Origin: Ciceribacter sp. L1K22
GTDB taxonomy: Bacteria > Pseudomonadota > Alphaproteobacteria > Rhizobiales > Rhizobiaceae
NCBI RefSeq assembly: GCF_017599385.1
Contig: NZ_JAGFPK010000001.1
Coordinates: 684,177-748,176 of the forward strand
DNA: 64,000 nucleotides
Direction of reading: 5' to 3'
Part shown: positions 45,333-55,737 of the stretch, piece after piece
Layout of the letters: the number at the start of each line of letters is the position of its first letter
Position numbering within the stretch: the first letter of the stretch is position 1
The notes under the pieces: model-generated
Told to the model about the DNA's origin: nothing
Databases searched by the model: none
What the model saw: the letters and a program-made list of their open reading frames with translations, nothing else
Position numbers and translations under genes: made by a program

Positions 45333-46277
45333 ATGACGTCACCCAGAAAGATCATCATCGATACCGATCCAGGACAGGATGACGCCGCCGCGATCATGCT
45401 CGCCTTCGCGAGCCCGGGCGAACTGGAAATCCTCGGCATCACAGTCGTCGCGGGCAATGTGCCGCTCCGGCTGACGAGCCGCAACGCCCGGGTGGTCTGC
45501 GAACTGTGCGGCCGGACCGATGTCAAGGTATATGAAGGTGTTGACAGGCCGATGCGCCGCGATCTGGTGACGGCCGAGCACGTTCACGGCAAGACGGGCC
45601 TCGACGGAGCCGAATTGCCTGAACCGACCATGGCGGTGCAGTCTGAGCACGCGGTGGACTTCATCATCGAGACCCTGCGCAAGGAGCCGGCTGGAACGGT
45701 AACGCTCTGCACACTCGGCCCGCTGTCGAATATCGGCAATGTTCTTGAGCGTGCGCCTGATGTCGCGCCGCGCATCCGGGAGATCGTCATGATGGGCGGT
45801 GGTTATTTCGAGGGCGGTAACATTACGCCAGCCGCAGAGTTCAACATCTATGTCGATCCCCATGCGGCGGAGATCGTTTTCCGCTCGGGAGTGCCGCTGG
45901 TCGTGATGCCGCTCGACGTCACGCATCAATTGATGACGACCAAGGCGCGTGTGTCCCGGATCGCCGCCATCGGCACTCGTCCGGCGAAGGTGATGGTGGA
46001 ATGGCTGGAGTTCTTCGAGCGTTTCGACGAGGAAAAATACGGTTCAGACGGCGGCCCTCTGCACGATCCGACCGTTATCGCCTATCTGCTTGAGCCCGAG
46101 CTTTTCTCCGGCCGTGACTGCAATGTTGAGATCGAGACCGCGTCGGAGTTGACCATGGGCATGACGGTTGTCGACTGGTGGCGTGTATCCGGACGCCCGG
46201 CCAATGCCCGTGTCATGCGCAATGTGGATTCGGACGGATTCTTCGCTCTGTTGACCGACCGGTTTTCCCGCATCTGA
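45333..46277 (+). CDS. Nucleoside hydrolase (IUNH family)
   Basis: The 314-aa ribohydrolase splits nucleosides into base and ribose. Calcium-site motif DTDPGQDDAAAI is at residues 9-20, with VTLCTLGPLSNIGN and HDPTVIAYLLEPE (His/Asp of the active site) following. Substrate (inosine/uridine or pyrimidine type) cannot be decided. It converges on the chemoreceptor gene, with ribokinase beyond, suggesting use of released ribose. A CTTGAC -35-like hexamer lies at 45273-45278. Confidence 0.9.
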   Translation: MTSPRKIIIDTDPGQDDAAAIMLAFASPGELEILGITVVAGNVPLRLTSRNARVVCELCGRTDVKVYEGVDRPMRRDLVTAEHVHGKTGLDGAELPEPTMAVQSEHAVDFIIETLRKEPAGTVTLCTLGPLSNIGNVLERAPDVAPRIREIVMMGGGYFEGGNITPAAEFNIYVDPHAAEIVFRSGVPLVVMPLDVTHQLMTTKARVSRIAAIGTRPAKVMVEWLEFFERFDEEKYGSDGGPLHDPTVIAYLLEPELFSGRDCNVEIETASELTMGMTVVDWWRVSGRPANARVMRNVDSDGFFALLTDRFSRI

Positions 46278-46286
46278 CCAAAATAG

Positions 46287-46313
46287 AAGGGTCGCCGATT
46301 GTCGGCGACCCTT
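46287..46313. terminator. Bidirectional 12-bp terminator
   Basis: AAGGGTCGCCGA (46287-46298) and TCGGCGACCCTT (46302-46313) form a perfect 12-bp stem with a 3-nt loop between the convergent nucleoside hydrolase and chemoreceptor genes. U-tracts are short on both sides. Confidence 0.7.
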
Positions 46314-46339
46314 CGGTCCTTGGTCAACCTGGTAGCTTC

Positions 46340-48664
46340 TCAGAACTCTTCCCAGTCCTCGGCGACTTTGGCGTTCGCCACTGCCGGCCGTACGACCGGG
46401 CGGGAGGCCGCGCGGACAGGGACAGAACGGTCCGCCGCCGACCGCAATGTTGTCGCCATTGTCTGCAGCCCCGCGGTCATGGATGCGTCGCTGACGCGGA
46501 ACCGCGTGATCAGCGACTTCAGGTTCTCCGCTTCGGCATTCAGCATCTGGCTCGCGGCGGACGTTTCCTCCACCATCGCCGTATTCTGCTGCGTCACCTG
46601 GTCCATCTGGTTGACCGCCGAATTGATTTCCTTGAGCCCCACGGCCTGCTCGCTCGCGGATGCCGAAATCTGTAGCACCAGGCCGTTGATCTGCATGACC
46701 TGTTCGGCGATCTTTTGCAGCGTGTTGCCGGCCTGGCCGACGAGTTCGACTCCTTCGGAGACCTGCGAACCGGAGGTGTTGATCAGCGTCTTGATTTCCT
46801 TCGCCGCCTGAGCGGAGCGCTGGGCAAGCTCACGTACTTCCTGTGCGACGACGGCAAAACCCTTGCCGGCTTCACCGGCGCGGGCTGCTTCAACGCCGGC
46901 GTTCAGCGCCAGCAGGTTGGTCTGGAACGCGATCTCGTCGATAACGCTGATGATCCGCGAAATTTCCTGGGATGATTGCGCAATACCATTCATGGCGGCC
47001 ACGGCGCGGCTTACAACCTCTCCGGAGGCCTCCGCGTCGCGGCAGGCGAGGTTGACGGTCTTTGCCGCGGTGTCGGCATTGTCGGCGCTCGAATTGACCT
47101 GCTCGGTCAGTTCGTTGAGCGCCGCCGCTGTCTCCTCGAGGCTTGCCGCCTGCTGTTCTGTCCGCTTCGAGAGATCGTTGGCGCCACGGCTGATCTCCCC
47201 GGTGCCGCTGTTGATGCTGTTTACGGCTACGCTGACAGCCTTCAGGGTTTCCTCGAGGCTCGCAACCGTCGCATTGAAGTCGGACCGCAGCTTTGCATAT
47301 TCAGCTGGGAACTCCTCGGTGATCCGATAGGTAAGCTGTCCTTCGGACAAAGCCGCGAGGCCGGTGCCGAGCACGGAGACGATATGTTGCTGCTGCGCGG
47401 CGGATGCCTCGCGCTCTGCTTCGGTTTGATGCCGCTGCTTTTCGGCGGCCTCCCGTTGGCGAAGCGTCTCGCCTTCCAGAACACGGGCGTCGGCAAGCCG
47501 GTGGCGGAAGCCTTCGAGCGACTTCGCGACGAGGCCAATTTCGTCAGCGCGATCTTGGCTTGCAACCGGCTCTTCATAGCGACCATTGCTGAGTGTGTTG
47601 ACCGAACTAATGAGGCCGTGCAGCGGCCGCTGCACGAAACTCCGCACGGCAGCCCAGAGTGCGGCAACGACCGCCAGCAGGACGATCAATCCGCCGACGA
47701 CCATCAACTGGGTCTGCGCATTGACCGGTCCGCTGATCGCGCTCTTCGGCACGTCGACGATGACGGCCCAGGTGGTGTTCACGCCCGGCACCGCGAACGG
47801 ATAGATAAGTCGGTCGAAGCTTGCTCCGTCGGCTCCTTCCAAGTCGGCCAAAAGTTCACTCTGACCGCCGGAAAGCGCGGCCGCCAGCACAGGCGCGCCC
47901 GCCTCCTCATAGGGCTTCATCAGAAGCTCGTCATTGGGCGCCACCAGCCACTGACCGCCTTGTGCGACCAGAAGCACGCGACCATCGCCGAACGGCTTGA
48001 TCGCCTTCAGCTTGTTGGACAGGGACAGAAGTGAGATGTCCACGCCCGCGACGCCGATCATCTTGCCGGCGGACATCACCGGATAGGCGATCGAGCTCAT
48101 TGTCGTCGGAACTTCGGTACCCTCGGCCAGGTACGGCGCGGTGATGGCGCCTTTCCCGGAATCCGCCGCCAGCTTGTACCACTCGGCAGCATAGTCGTTG
48201 TTGAATGTCGAGAACTGAATGCCGCCGGCCTGTGTCTTCGACCAGTAAGGGGTGAAGACGCCCTTGTCGTTCGCGCCGAGATCGGTCTGGCCCGCCAGTT
48301 CCTCCATCTTGCCATCAAAGGCCTTCTCCGCCTCGCAGAACCAACTGCCAAAAGCGAACGGATTTTGCTCGACATTGGCCTTGAGGATGTTGATCGCGCC
48401 CTTCCGGTCGAAGGACTGCCCTTCGTGTCCGCGACCGATGACACCGGCCATGGAGCGCGCGGCGCTCGCCATCGCGCCGACGTCGGCCGCGACTTCATTG
48501 GCGATCGCTTTCGCTTCGATCCGAGCCTGGTCCATCGTCAGGACCTCGACACGATCACGTGTTTGGGAAATCAACACGAGGTTAGAAAACACCAGAACCA
48601 GCGCGATGGCGAGCCCGGTGACGACGAGAAGCTTGGTTGCAATTGACATGTTCTTGAAAAGCAT
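46340..48664 (-). CDS. Methyl-accepting chemotaxis protein, membrane-bound
   Basis: The 774-aa chemoreceptor has TM1 at about 11-32, a large periplasmic sensor (33-317) that looks like a double-Cache domain, TM2 at about 318-340, HAMP, and a long cytoplasmic signalling domain with the tip [31 protein letters not shown]. It ends in DWEEF, a CheR/CheB-tethering pentapeptide. Ligand unknown; neighbours (nucleoside hydrolase, ribokinase) suggest nucleosides or ribose. ATG at 48664 ([11 protein letters not shown]) is chosen over a frame 29 codons longer. Confidence 0.92.
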   Translation of the reverse strand: MLFKNMSIATKLLVVTGLAIALVLVFSNLVLISQTRDRVEVLTMDQARIEAKAIANEVAADVGAMASAARSMAGVIGRGHEGQSFDRKGAINILKANVEQNPFAFGSWFCEAEKAFDGKMEELAGQTDLGANDKGVFTPYWSKTQAGGIQFSTFNNDYAAEWYKLAADSGKGAITAPYLAEGTEVPTTMSSIAYPVMSAGKMIGVAGVDISLLSLSNKLKAIKPFGDGRVLLVAQGGQWLVAPNDELLMKPYEEAGAPVLAAALSGGQSELLADLEGADGASFDRLIYPFAVPGVNTTWAVIVDVPKSAISGPVNAQTQLMVVGGLIVLLAVVAALWAAVRSFVQRPLHGLISSVNTLSNGRYEEPVASQDRADEIGLVAKSLEGFRHRLADARVLEGETLRQREAAEKQRHQTEAEREASAAQQQHIVSVLGTGLAALSEGQLTYRITEEFPAEYAKLRSDFNATVASLEETLKAVSVAVNSINSGTGEISRGANDLSKRTEQQAASLEETAAALNELTEQVNSSADNADTAAKTVNLACRDAEASGEVVSRAVAAMNGIAQSSQEISRIISVIDEIAFQTNLLALNAGVEAARAGEAGKGFAVVAQEVRELAQRSAQAAKEIKTLINTSGSQVSEGVELVGQAGNTLQKIAEQVMQINGLVLQISASASEQAVGLKEINSAVNQMDQVTQQNTAMVEETSAASQMLNAEAENLKSLITRFRVSDASMTAGLQTMATTLRSAADRSVPVRAASRPVVRPAVANAKVAEDWEEF

Positions 48665-48874
48665 CGGTTTGCCTCGAGCGACGGCGCCGCGGTTCCGGAA
48701 ATTCGGATGCGGTGTGTTGAACGCCCCTTCATGGAGCCGAACGGAAGACATGCAAGGGATGAACCCGCCGCGAGGCTATGCAGCAGTCCTTAAAAGTCTT
48801 TGAACGGCAGGCGTCGGAAGGCGCTGCATTCGCTTGTTTTGCTGCAGTGCGACATGCGATGGCGCAAAGGGGAT

Positions 48875-49774
48875 CTAAAGGCGCGCTGCGACGTCGTCCG
48901 AGGTGGGGATGGCCGGCTGTGCGCCGGGTTTCAGGCAGGCCAGGGAACCCGCGACGGCGGCCCGACGCAGAGCGGTCTTGAATTCCAGTCCCTGATCGAC
49001 GGCAGCGGCGAGATAGCCGCAAAACGTGTCGCCCGCCCCCACGGTATCGACGGGCACGATCTCAAGGCCGGGTACCGCAACGAGATCACCGTCCTTCGCC
49101 GCGATGACGCCGTCAGCTCCCAGCGTCACCACCACGATTTGGCCGGTTTCCCGGTGGACGCGCAAAAGTTCATGTCGGCGTTCCTCGGCGCTCATCCCGC
49201 TTCGTGCAGCCAGTCGCTCGAACTCCGTTTCATTGGCGACGACGATATCGGCAAGCCGTGCCACCCTCGCCGCGTCCGGTGTCAGCGGTGCGATGTTGAG
49301 GATCGTCTTGATACCCTTGTCGCGCGCGAGACGAAGGGCCTTGTCGATGGCCTCCGTCGGCACCTCCAGCTGCAACATCAGGATATCGTCATGACCAAGC
49401 TTCCCGATCGCCTTCTCCGCATCATCGCCATTCACATCGCCATTGGCACCCGGAACGACGACGATCATGTTCTCGCCATCAGCACTGACCAAGATGAGTG
49501 CCGTGCCTGTAGGCTTATCCACCTTCTTTACTAGGGACAGGTCTGTACCGGCCTCTGCAAGCAGCGCCAGCGCGTCATCGGCAAATCCGTCTCGTCCGAC
49601 AGCACCCGCCATCCGGACCTTCGCGCCAGCGCGCGTGGCAGCCAGCGCCTGGTTCGCACCCTTGCCGCCTGCCGCCGTCGAAAAAGTCTTGCCGGCAACC
49701 GTTTCGCCTGGTTGGGGCAATCTTTCGCTGGTTGCGATGAGATCCATGTTGATGGAGCCGAAAACAGTGATCAT
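48875..49774 (-). CDS. rbsK: Ribokinase
   Basis: This 299-aa PfkB-family sugar kinase phosphorylates D-ribose at O5. The opening ITVFGSINMDLI, the substrate motif AAGGKGANQALAA and the catalytic GAGDTFCGYLAAA are all present. With the nucleoside hydrolase this would make ribose-5-phosphate from nucleosides. No ribose ABC genes adjoin it. Confidence 0.92.
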   Translation of the reverse strand: MITVFGSINMDLIATSERLPQPGETVAGKTFSTAAGGKGANQALAATRAGAKVRMAGAVGRDGFADDALALLAEAGTDLSLVKKVDKPTGTALILVSADGENMIVVVPGANGDVNGDDAEKAIGKLGHDDILMLQLEVPTEAIDKALRLARDKGIKTILNIAPLTPDAARVARLADIVVANETEFERLAARSGMSAEERRHELLRVHRETGQIVVVTLGADGVIAAKDGDLVAVPGLEIVPVDTVGAGDTFCGYLAAAVDQGLEFKTALRRAAVAGSLACLKPGAQPAIPTSDDVAARL

Positions 49775-49815
49775 GCGCGCGCCTTCAGTTGTCGGCAGGA
49801 GTTATTCGACAAGGA

Positions 49816-51057
49816 TCACTCGTCGTCAACCACTCTGAGCTTCAACATTCCGGTCCGGCTTTCGACGCTTGGTGGCGCGCCACCCCCGTCACCACCAGAG
49901 GTCTTGCCGCCCGCCGACTCGAACTCCAGCGCCTCGATTTTCGCACCACGCCTGTTGAGCTTGTCGGCCGAGGTCAGGATCATGTCGACGTCCTTCTGGG
50001 CGGCCAGGAAATGACTCTGAAGCTTGCGCGTCCGGTCGTCCAGCCTTGCCAGGTCCTCCATCAGGTGGATCACCTCGCCCTGTATGAGGTGCGCCTGCTC
50101 GCGCATCCGCTGGTCTTTCAAAACCGCCTGGATGACCTGGATCGACAGCATAAGCAGGGAAGGAGAGACGATGACGACGCGCTGCTTGTGCGCCTTCTGT
50201 ACGACCCCTTCAAAGTTCTCGTGGATCTCGGCAAAGATCGATTCCGACGGCACGAAAAGGAACGCCATCTCCTGCGTCTCCCCGGCGATCAAATACTTTT
50301 CGGAGATGTCCCTGATATGGACCTCGATATCCCGGCGGAATTGCTGGCTGGCCGTTTTCTTTTCGTCCGACGATTGCGCATCGCGGATGGCATTCCATGC
50401 CTCCAGGGGAAACTTGGCGTCCACCACCAGCGGCGGCGAGTTGTTCGGCATTCGGATGGTGCAGTCCGGACGCGATCCGTTCGAGAGCGTCGTCTGGAAA
50501 GCATAGGCGCCCATGGGCAGGCCGTCCGCGACAATCGTTTCCATGCGTGACTGCCCGAAGGCGCCGCGGGTCTGCTTGTTGGAGAGAATCGCCTGAAGGC
50601 CGACGACGTCCTTGGCGAGCGACTGGATATTGTTCTGTGCTGCGTCGATGACCGCCAGTCGCTCTTGCAGGTGGCGCAGATTTTCGTGGGTCGATTTTGT
50701 CTGTTCTGTGATCGTCGCGCCGATCCGCCCGGCCATGCCGTCAAGGCGCTGGTTGACGGCCTGGTTGAACTCGGATTGCCGGCTGCTGAAAACCTCGGTC
50801 ATGGCAGAGATGCGTCCCTGCATCTCCGACTGGATCTTCAGAAGCTCAGCCATCCGCGCCTCCGCCGCCGCTTCCCTGCGTAGCGCCTCCTCAGCGGCGA
50901 GCGCCCTTGACCTCGCAGCTCCACGCAGCACGAACAATATCGTCGCGATCGTCAGAATAACTAAAATTACGGCCGCCAGCAGTAGGTGTCCGGCCGTAAG
51001 CATGAGATCGCCGATCCTGAGGATCGGAAGGTCGAGGAAGAGTTGCTGCGTGTCCAT
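49816..51057 (-). CDS. rmuC: DNA recombination protein RmuC
   Basis: The 413-aa protein has an N-terminal membrane helix (about 19-42, LTAGHLLLAAVILVILTIA), a long coiled coil (about 50-150) and the RmuC nuclease-like domain (VVDAKFPLEAWNAI, FLFVPSESIFAEI, SPSLLMLSIQVIQ). RmuC limits recombination at inverted repeats in E. coli. It lies 41 bp upstream of rbsK on the same strand. Confidence 0.92.
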   Translation of the reverse strand: MDTQQLFLDLPILRIGDLMLTAGHLLLAAVILVILTIATILFVLRGAARSRALAAEEALRREAAAEARMAELLKIQSEMQGRISAMTEVFSSRQSEFNQAVNQRLDGMAGRIGATITEQTKSTHENLRHLQERLAVIDAAQNNIQSLAKDVVGLQAILSNKQTRGAFGQSRMETIVADGLPMGAYAFQTTLSNGSRPDCTIRMPNNSPPLVVDAKFPLEAWNAIRDAQSSDEKKTASQQFRRDIEVHIRDISEKYLIAGETQEMAFLFVPSESIFAEIHENFEGVVQKAHKQRVVIVSPSLLMLSIQVIQAVLKDQRMREQAHLIQGEVIHLMEDLARLDDRTRKLQSHFLAAQKDVDMILTSADKLNRRGAKIEALEFESAGGKTSGGDGGGAPPSVESRTGMLKLRVVDDE

Positions 51058-51256
51058 GCCGGCACCCTATCAGATTCGCGCTCAGACAACAGATCAAAAC
51101 AAGAACGGAGGCTGCTGGCATCGCAATCCTGCGACCTGTCGCCCCGATTATCCCCAAGCCATAAATTTCATAGGGTTCTTTATATGTTATTTACCGGTCG
51201 TTCAGCATGTTGAGGGCTCGGCTTGGCTGCCGCATAACTCTTGAGAGATTGAAGCG

Positions 51257-52777
51257 ATGAATGACCTGCAGGATCAAGCGCTATCGGAGCGCCTGGCGTT
51301 TCTTGATCTGGACGAGAAGAGTTGCGAGACCCTGACGGAATTGCGACCGACGCTCGATACAGAGCTCGGCCCGGTGCTCGATGCCTTCTACGCCAAGGTA
51401 GGCGCGCATCCGCGACTCGCCCGATTCTTCCGCGACGGCAGCCACATGGCGGCGGCGAAGAATGCGCAGGTTGGACACTGGGGCAAGGTTGCGAGTGGCA
51501 GATTCGATCGTGCCTATGTCGACGGCGTCACATCCATAGGTCGGGCGCATGCCCGCACGGGTTTGGAACCCCGCTGGTACATTGGCGGCTATTCGATGCT
51601 GCTGGTCGGGCTGATCGACCGGGTTCTGCACAAGCACTGGCCGTTTCGCTTCGGCCGCAGGCACGCCGAAGCGCTGAGCCGGAAACTCGGCGCGCTGGTC
51701 AAGGCATCCATGCTCGATATGGATTACTCCATATCGGTCTATCTCGAGGCGCTGGAGCAGCAGCGCCAGCAATTGGAACAGGACCGCCAGCGATACGAGG
51801 CGGACCAAAAAGTGGCGATGGATCACCTTCGCAAGGGTCTGGAGGCTCTGGCGCGCGGCGATTTCGAATCGAAGATGACCACCGATCTGCCCGAAAATTT
51901 CCGCCAGATGGCGGTCGACTACAACCAGACCGTCGAACGGCTGAACGAATCCTTTGCCGCAATTCGTCGGGCATCCGAGGAAATACTCGACGGCACGGAG
52001 AACATTGCGGGCACATCGGGGAATCTCGCCGATCGGACAAACCGTCAGGCCGCAGGACTTCAGGAGAGCTCGACCGCCCTGCAGCAGTTGTCAGTGAGTG
52101 TCAGCCAGACGGCCTCCAATGCCCAGCGCGCCTCCGCTGTGGTCAAGGATGCTCAGGATCAGGCTCGCAGTTCGGGCGCCGTTGTTGACAAGGCCATCGA
52201 CGCGATGGCCGGGATCGAGCGGTCCGCCAGCGAAATCTCCAAGATTATTGGCGTTATCGATGAAATCGCCTTCCAGACCAACCTTCTGGCATTGAATGCC
52301 GGCGTCGAGGCGGCGCGAGCTGGCGACGCCGGCAAGGGCTTTGCTGTCGTCGCGCAGGAAGTTCGCTCGCTGGCCCAGCGCAGCGCCGATGCGGCCAAGG
52401 AGATCAAGGCGCTCATCACCCAGTCCAGCGACCAGGTTAACGTCGGTGTCGATCTTGTCAGCAACACTGGCTCGGCTCTCACCGATATCATCGAACGCAT
52501 CACGGCGATCAATACGATCGTGTCGGACATCGCGACATCGGCCCGCGATCAGGCCCAGGCGCTGAACGACGTTAATCTAGCCACGCGCAACATCGACGAA
52601 TTGACGCAGCAGAACGCCGATATGGTCGGTCAGACGTCGCATGAAACGCAACGTTTACGCAGCGAAGTGGCGCATCTGGTCGCCCTGCTCGGTGATCTCA
52701 GGACGCGTCAGGAACCGCGCGGTGGGGAACTTAGGGGATCGGGAACGCGCCGCGCTTCATCCGCTCGCGCGGCCTGA
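51257..52777 (+). CDS. Globin-coupled chemotaxis sensor (HemAT-like)
   Basis: The 506-aa soluble receptor has an N-terminal protoglobin domain (residues 1-165) with the proximal heme His98 in IGRAHARTGLEPRWYIGGY, a linker with coiled coil, a HAMP-like segment and the receptor tip [31 protein letters not shown]. No membrane helix and no C-terminal pentapeptide. Oxygen sensing is inferred from the family. It stands alone between rmuC (divergent) and def. Confidence 0.9.
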   Translation: MNDLQDQALSERLAFLDLDEKSCETLTELRPTLDTELGPVLDAFYAKVGAHPRLARFFRDGSHMAAAKNAQVGHWGKVASGRFDRAYVDGVTSIGRAHARTGLEPRWYIGGYSMLLVGLIDRVLHKHWPFRFGRRHAEALSRKLGALVKASMLDMDYSISVYLEALEQQRQQLEQDRQRYEADQKVAMDHLRKGLEALARGDFESKMTTDLPENFRQMAVDYNQTVERLNESFAAIRRASEEILDGTENIAGTSGNLADRTNRQAAGLQESSTALQQLSVSVSQTASNAQRASAVVKDAQDQARSSGAVVDKAIDAMAGIERSASEISKIIGVIDEIAFQTNLLALNAGVEAARAGDAGKGFAVVAQEVRSLAQRSADAAKEIKALITQSSDQVNVGVDLVSNTGSALTDIIERITAINTIVSDIATSARDQAQALNDVNLATRNIDELTQQNADMVGQTSHETQRLRSEVAHLVALLGDLRTRQEPRGGELRGSGTRRASSARAA

Positions 52778-52854
52778 TCCGCAGGCGCCCCCGGCGCTTC
52801 CGTGACAGGCGTTTTTCGATTCCATAGCGCGAAGAGATCGGCTAAGGGATGGCC

Positions 52855-53373
52855 ATGACGATCAAGCCTCTTATCATTCTTCCAGATCCCATCCTGCGCC
52901 AAGTTTCCGCGCCGGTTGAACGTGTCGACACGGACCTGCAGAAACTCGCCGACGACATGCTCGAAACGATGTACGACGCGCCAGGGATCGGTCTTGCTGC
53001 GATCCAGATCGGGATCCCCCGTCGCATGCTGGTCATCGACGTGTCCCGCGAGGGAGATCCTCGCGAGCCGCTGGTCTTCATCAATCCGGAGATCATAGCC
53101 TCTTCCGACGAGCGCTCGGTCTACGAGGAGGGATGTCTTTCAATCCCGGACTACTACGCGGAAGTCGAGCGCCCTGCGAAGGTCACGGTCAAGTCGCTCG
53201 ATCGTGATGGCAAGGAAATCGTCACCGAAGCAGACGGTCTGCTGGCGACATGCCTGCAACACGAGATCGATCACCTGAACGGTGTACTCTTCATCGACCA
53301 CATCTCCCGGCTGAAACGTGAGATGGTGATCAAGAAGTTCACCAAGGCCGCGAAGTCCGGCGGCAAGCTCTGA
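52855..53373 (+). CDS. def: Peptide deformylase
   Basis: The 172-aa metalloenzyme removes the formyl group from new proteins. All three motifs are present: [19 protein letters not shown] and [12 protein letters not shown] at 52855 is 6 nt from the AAGGG site at 52844-52848; the ATG at 52849 directly abuts it. It leads def-fmt-truA. Confidence 0.96.
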   Translation: MTIKPLIILPDPILRQVSAPVERVDTDLQKLADDMLETMYDAPGIGLAAIQIGIPRRMLVIDVSREGDPREPLVFINPEIIASSDERSVYEEGCLSIPDYYAEVERPAKVTVKSLDRDGKEIVTEADGLLATCLQHEIDHLNGVLFIDHISRLKREMVIKKFTKAAKSGGKL

Positions 53374-53413
53374 CAGCATCGTCGCGTCTTGGCGACGAGC
53401 AACCGAGGTGGGC

Positions 53414-54376
53414 ATGGCTCTCCGTATCGTTTTCATGGGAACGCCGCAGTTCTCCGTCCCGACGCTTCAGGCGTTGGTAAAGGCTGGACACGATGTCGTA
53501 GCCGCCTATACCCAGCCGCCCCGGCCCGGTGGCCGCCGCGGCCTTTATTTGCAGAAATCGCCCGTTCATCTGGCGGCCGAGGCGCTCAGGATACCCGTCC
53601 ATACACCGCTGAACTTCAAAGGCGAGGAAGAGCGCGAGGTATTCCGGTCGCACGATGCCGATGTCGCCGTTGTGGTGGCGTATGGTCTGCTGCTGCCGGA
53701 GGCCGTGCTCTCGGCGCCGAGGCTTGGCTGCTATAACGGCCACGCCTCTCTTCTTCCACGTTGGCGTGGTGCCGCTCCCATCCAAAGAGCGATCATGGCT
53801 GGCGACGCGGAAACCGGCATGATGGTCATGAAGATGGAGAAGGGCCTCGATACCGGCCCCGTGGCTCTCACGCGCCGGCTGGCGATCTCGCCTGATATGA
53901 CTGCGGGAGAATTGCATGACCGACTGATGGAAGCAGGCGCCGAGGCTATGGTCGAGGCGATGGCAAGGCTTGAGGCGGGAAACATGCCTTTGGTACCTCA
54001 GTCGGAAGAGGGGGTCGTCTACGCAGCCAAGATCGACAAGGGCGAAACACGGATCGATTTCAATCGTCCGGCCCGCGAAGTTCACGACCGCATCCGCGGG
54101 CTCTCACCCTTTCCCGGCGCCCGGTTCGACGTTGATCTCGGTGGACGGCGGGAGCGCGTCAAAGTTCTCGCCAGCGAACGGCTCGAAGGGGCGAAGGGGA
54201 TCCCTGGAGAGGTGCTCGACCCAGAGATCGTTTCCGCCTCGGCCGGACGGCTGGTCGTGGCCTGTGCAGATGGCGCCGTCGCTTTGACGCGCCTTCAGAA
54301 GGCCGGCGGCAAACCACTCGACGCGGCGGAATTCCTGCGGGGAACGCCGGTTCCGGCCGGCACGAGGCTCGTCTGA
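53414..54376 (+). CDS. fmt: Methionyl-tRNA formyltransferase
   Basis: The 320-aa enzyme formylates initiator Met-tRNA. The N-terminal formyltransferase domain shows [15 protein letters not shown], the catalytic Asn and His in [18 protein letters not shown] and GLDTGP, with a C-terminal OB-fold domain. ATG at 53414 follows GAGG at 53405-53408. The stop overlaps the truA ATG by 1 base. Confidence 0.96.
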   Translation: MALRIVFMGTPQFSVPTLQALVKAGHDVVAAYTQPPRPGGRRGLYLQKSPVHLAAEALRIPVHTPLNFKGEEEREVFRSHDADVAVVVAYGLLLPEAVLSAPRLGCYNGHASLLPRWRGAAPIQRAIMAGDAETGMMVMKMEKGLDTGPVALTRRLAISPDMTAGELHDRLMEAGAEAMVEAMARLEAGNMPLVPQSEEGVVYAAKIDKGETRIDFNRPAREVHDRIRGLSPFPGARFDVDLGGRRERVKVLASERLEGAKGIPGEVLDPEIVSASAGRLVVACADGAVALTRLQKAGGKPLDAAEFLRGTPVPAGTRLV

Positions 54377-55134
54377 TGCCCCGTTACCGCATGACGGTCG
54401 AATATGATGGCTCATCCTATGTCGGCTGGCAGCGGCAGGAAAACGGGCTCTCCGTCCAGGAAGCCGTCGAGACGGCGATCCTCTCGTTGACCGCAGAGAC
54501 GGTATCGATCCGCGCTGCCGGCCGCACCGATTCCGGCGTGCACGCGCGGGGTCAGGTCATCCACGCCGATCTTTCCCGCACCTGGGTGCCTTACAAGCTC
54601 AGGAATGCCCTGAACGCGCATCTTGCCTTGGCATCGCAAGCAGTATCTATCATTGATGTTGTCGAAGTATCGGACGAATTCGATGCTCGGTTCTCGGCCC
54701 TCCGCCGCCATTATCTCTACCGCATCATTTGTCGGCCTTCGCGCCTAGCCATCGAGGCCAACCGCGCATGGTGGGTGCCAAAACCGCTGGACCACGAACA
54801 GATGCACGAGGCGGCGCAACAGCTCGTCGGCCACCACGACTTCACGACCTTTCGCTCGGCCCATTGCCAAGCAAAGAGCCCGATGCGCACGCTCGATCGG
54901 CTCGACGTGTCGCGCAGCGGCGATCTGATCGAGATCAGCGCATCCGCCCAGAGCTTCCTCCACAACCAGATCCGATCCTTCGCGGGCACGCTGAAACTGG
55001 CGGGCGAGGGCAGGATGAGTGTCGGCGATGTGCGTGCGGCGCTGGAAGCCCGCGATCGGGCGGCCTGCGGTCCGGTGGCTCCGCCCGAGGGGCTTTACTT
55101 CATGAAGGTCGACTATCCCGGCGACGAGGACTGA
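54376..55134 (+). CDS. truA: tRNA pseudouridine(38-40) synthase
   Basis: The 252-aa pseudouridine synthase has the catalytic Asp in [16 protein letters not shown] and the opening [18 protein letters not shown]. The TGATG overlap with fmt indicates coupling. Its stop is 6 bp from the end of the convergent membrane protein gene. Confidence 0.96.
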   Translation: MPRYRMTVEYDGSSYVGWQRQENGLSVQEAVETAILSLTAETVSIRAAGRTDSGVHARGQVIHADLSRTWVPYKLRNALNAHLALASQAVSIIDVVEVSDEFDARFSALRRHYLYRIICRPSRLAIEANRAWWVPKPLDHEQMHEAAQQLVGHHDFTTFRSAHCQAKSPMRTLDRLDVSRSGDLIEISASAQSFLHNQIRSFAGTLKLAGEGRMSVGDVRAALEARDRAACGPVAPPEGLYFMKVDYPGDED

Positions 55135-55140
55135 CACAAG

Positions 55141-55737
55141 TCAGCCCGGATAGACGCCGAGAAACCGTTCGACGATATCGGAAAGAAGTATCGAGGGAAC
55201 GAGAAGAAGCAGGGTCGTCGCCGCTGCGGTCAGCAGATGGCCGTCGCAGATCATCTGCAGGACGCGCATGTAGACGCCGATGAGGGCCAGCAGCAGGAAA
55301 AGCCACAGCAACGCCACCAAACCGCTGAGCATCGGCGCGATCATCAAAAGCAGTATGAGAAACGCGTAGGCGTAGCTGAACGGTAGAGTTAGCCAGTTCA
55401 CGGCCGTCACGATCGCGGAGTAACGCGAGCCGATGCCGATCGCCCAGGCAAGAGCGCCCGCGAGCACGAGCGGCACGATCCAGTTGAGCCCCTCAACGAG
55501 TGCCAGGCGGAAGAAATAGAGCGCGTCGGCGCTCGTTCCTTCGGGCATTGCGGCCAGATAGCCGCGGCGCAACCATAACCAGGAGATTGCAATGGCCGGC
55601 AGGGCGTAGACGATCGACCAGAACGAGCGCAGCGCGCCCCTGTCGCTGAGATCGAGATGCTGGAAACCTTTCGGATCTTGCCAGAGCAGCAGCCAGAGCC
55701 CTGTCAGGTAATGCTGGACTTCCCTAACGCCCGGCAT
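55141..55737 (-). CDS. YIP1-like multi-pass membrane protein
   Basis: The 198-aa protein has about five to six hydrophobic segments (about 39-58, 85-105, 110-125, 130-155, 175-192). The opening [28 protein letters not shown] resembles Yip1-domain proteins often found after dapE in rhizobia. Its start overlaps the dapE stop by 14 bp. It has no known function; a role in envelope or peptidoglycan metabolism is only suggested by its neighbours. Confidence 0.75.
   Translation of the reverse strand: MPGVREVQHYLTGLWLLLWQDPKGFQHLDLSDRGALRSFWSIVYALPAIAISWLWLRRGYLAAMPEGTSADALYFFRLALVEGLNWIVPLVLAGALAWAIGIGSRYSAIVTAVNWLTLPFSYAYAFLILLLMIAPMLSGLVALLWLFLLLALIGVYMRVLQMICDGHLLTAAATTLLLLVPSILLSDIVERFLGVYPG

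Noticed and set aside
46976..48034. 352-aa plus-strand frame
   Set aside because: It is antisense to the chemoreceptor gene; codon shadow only.
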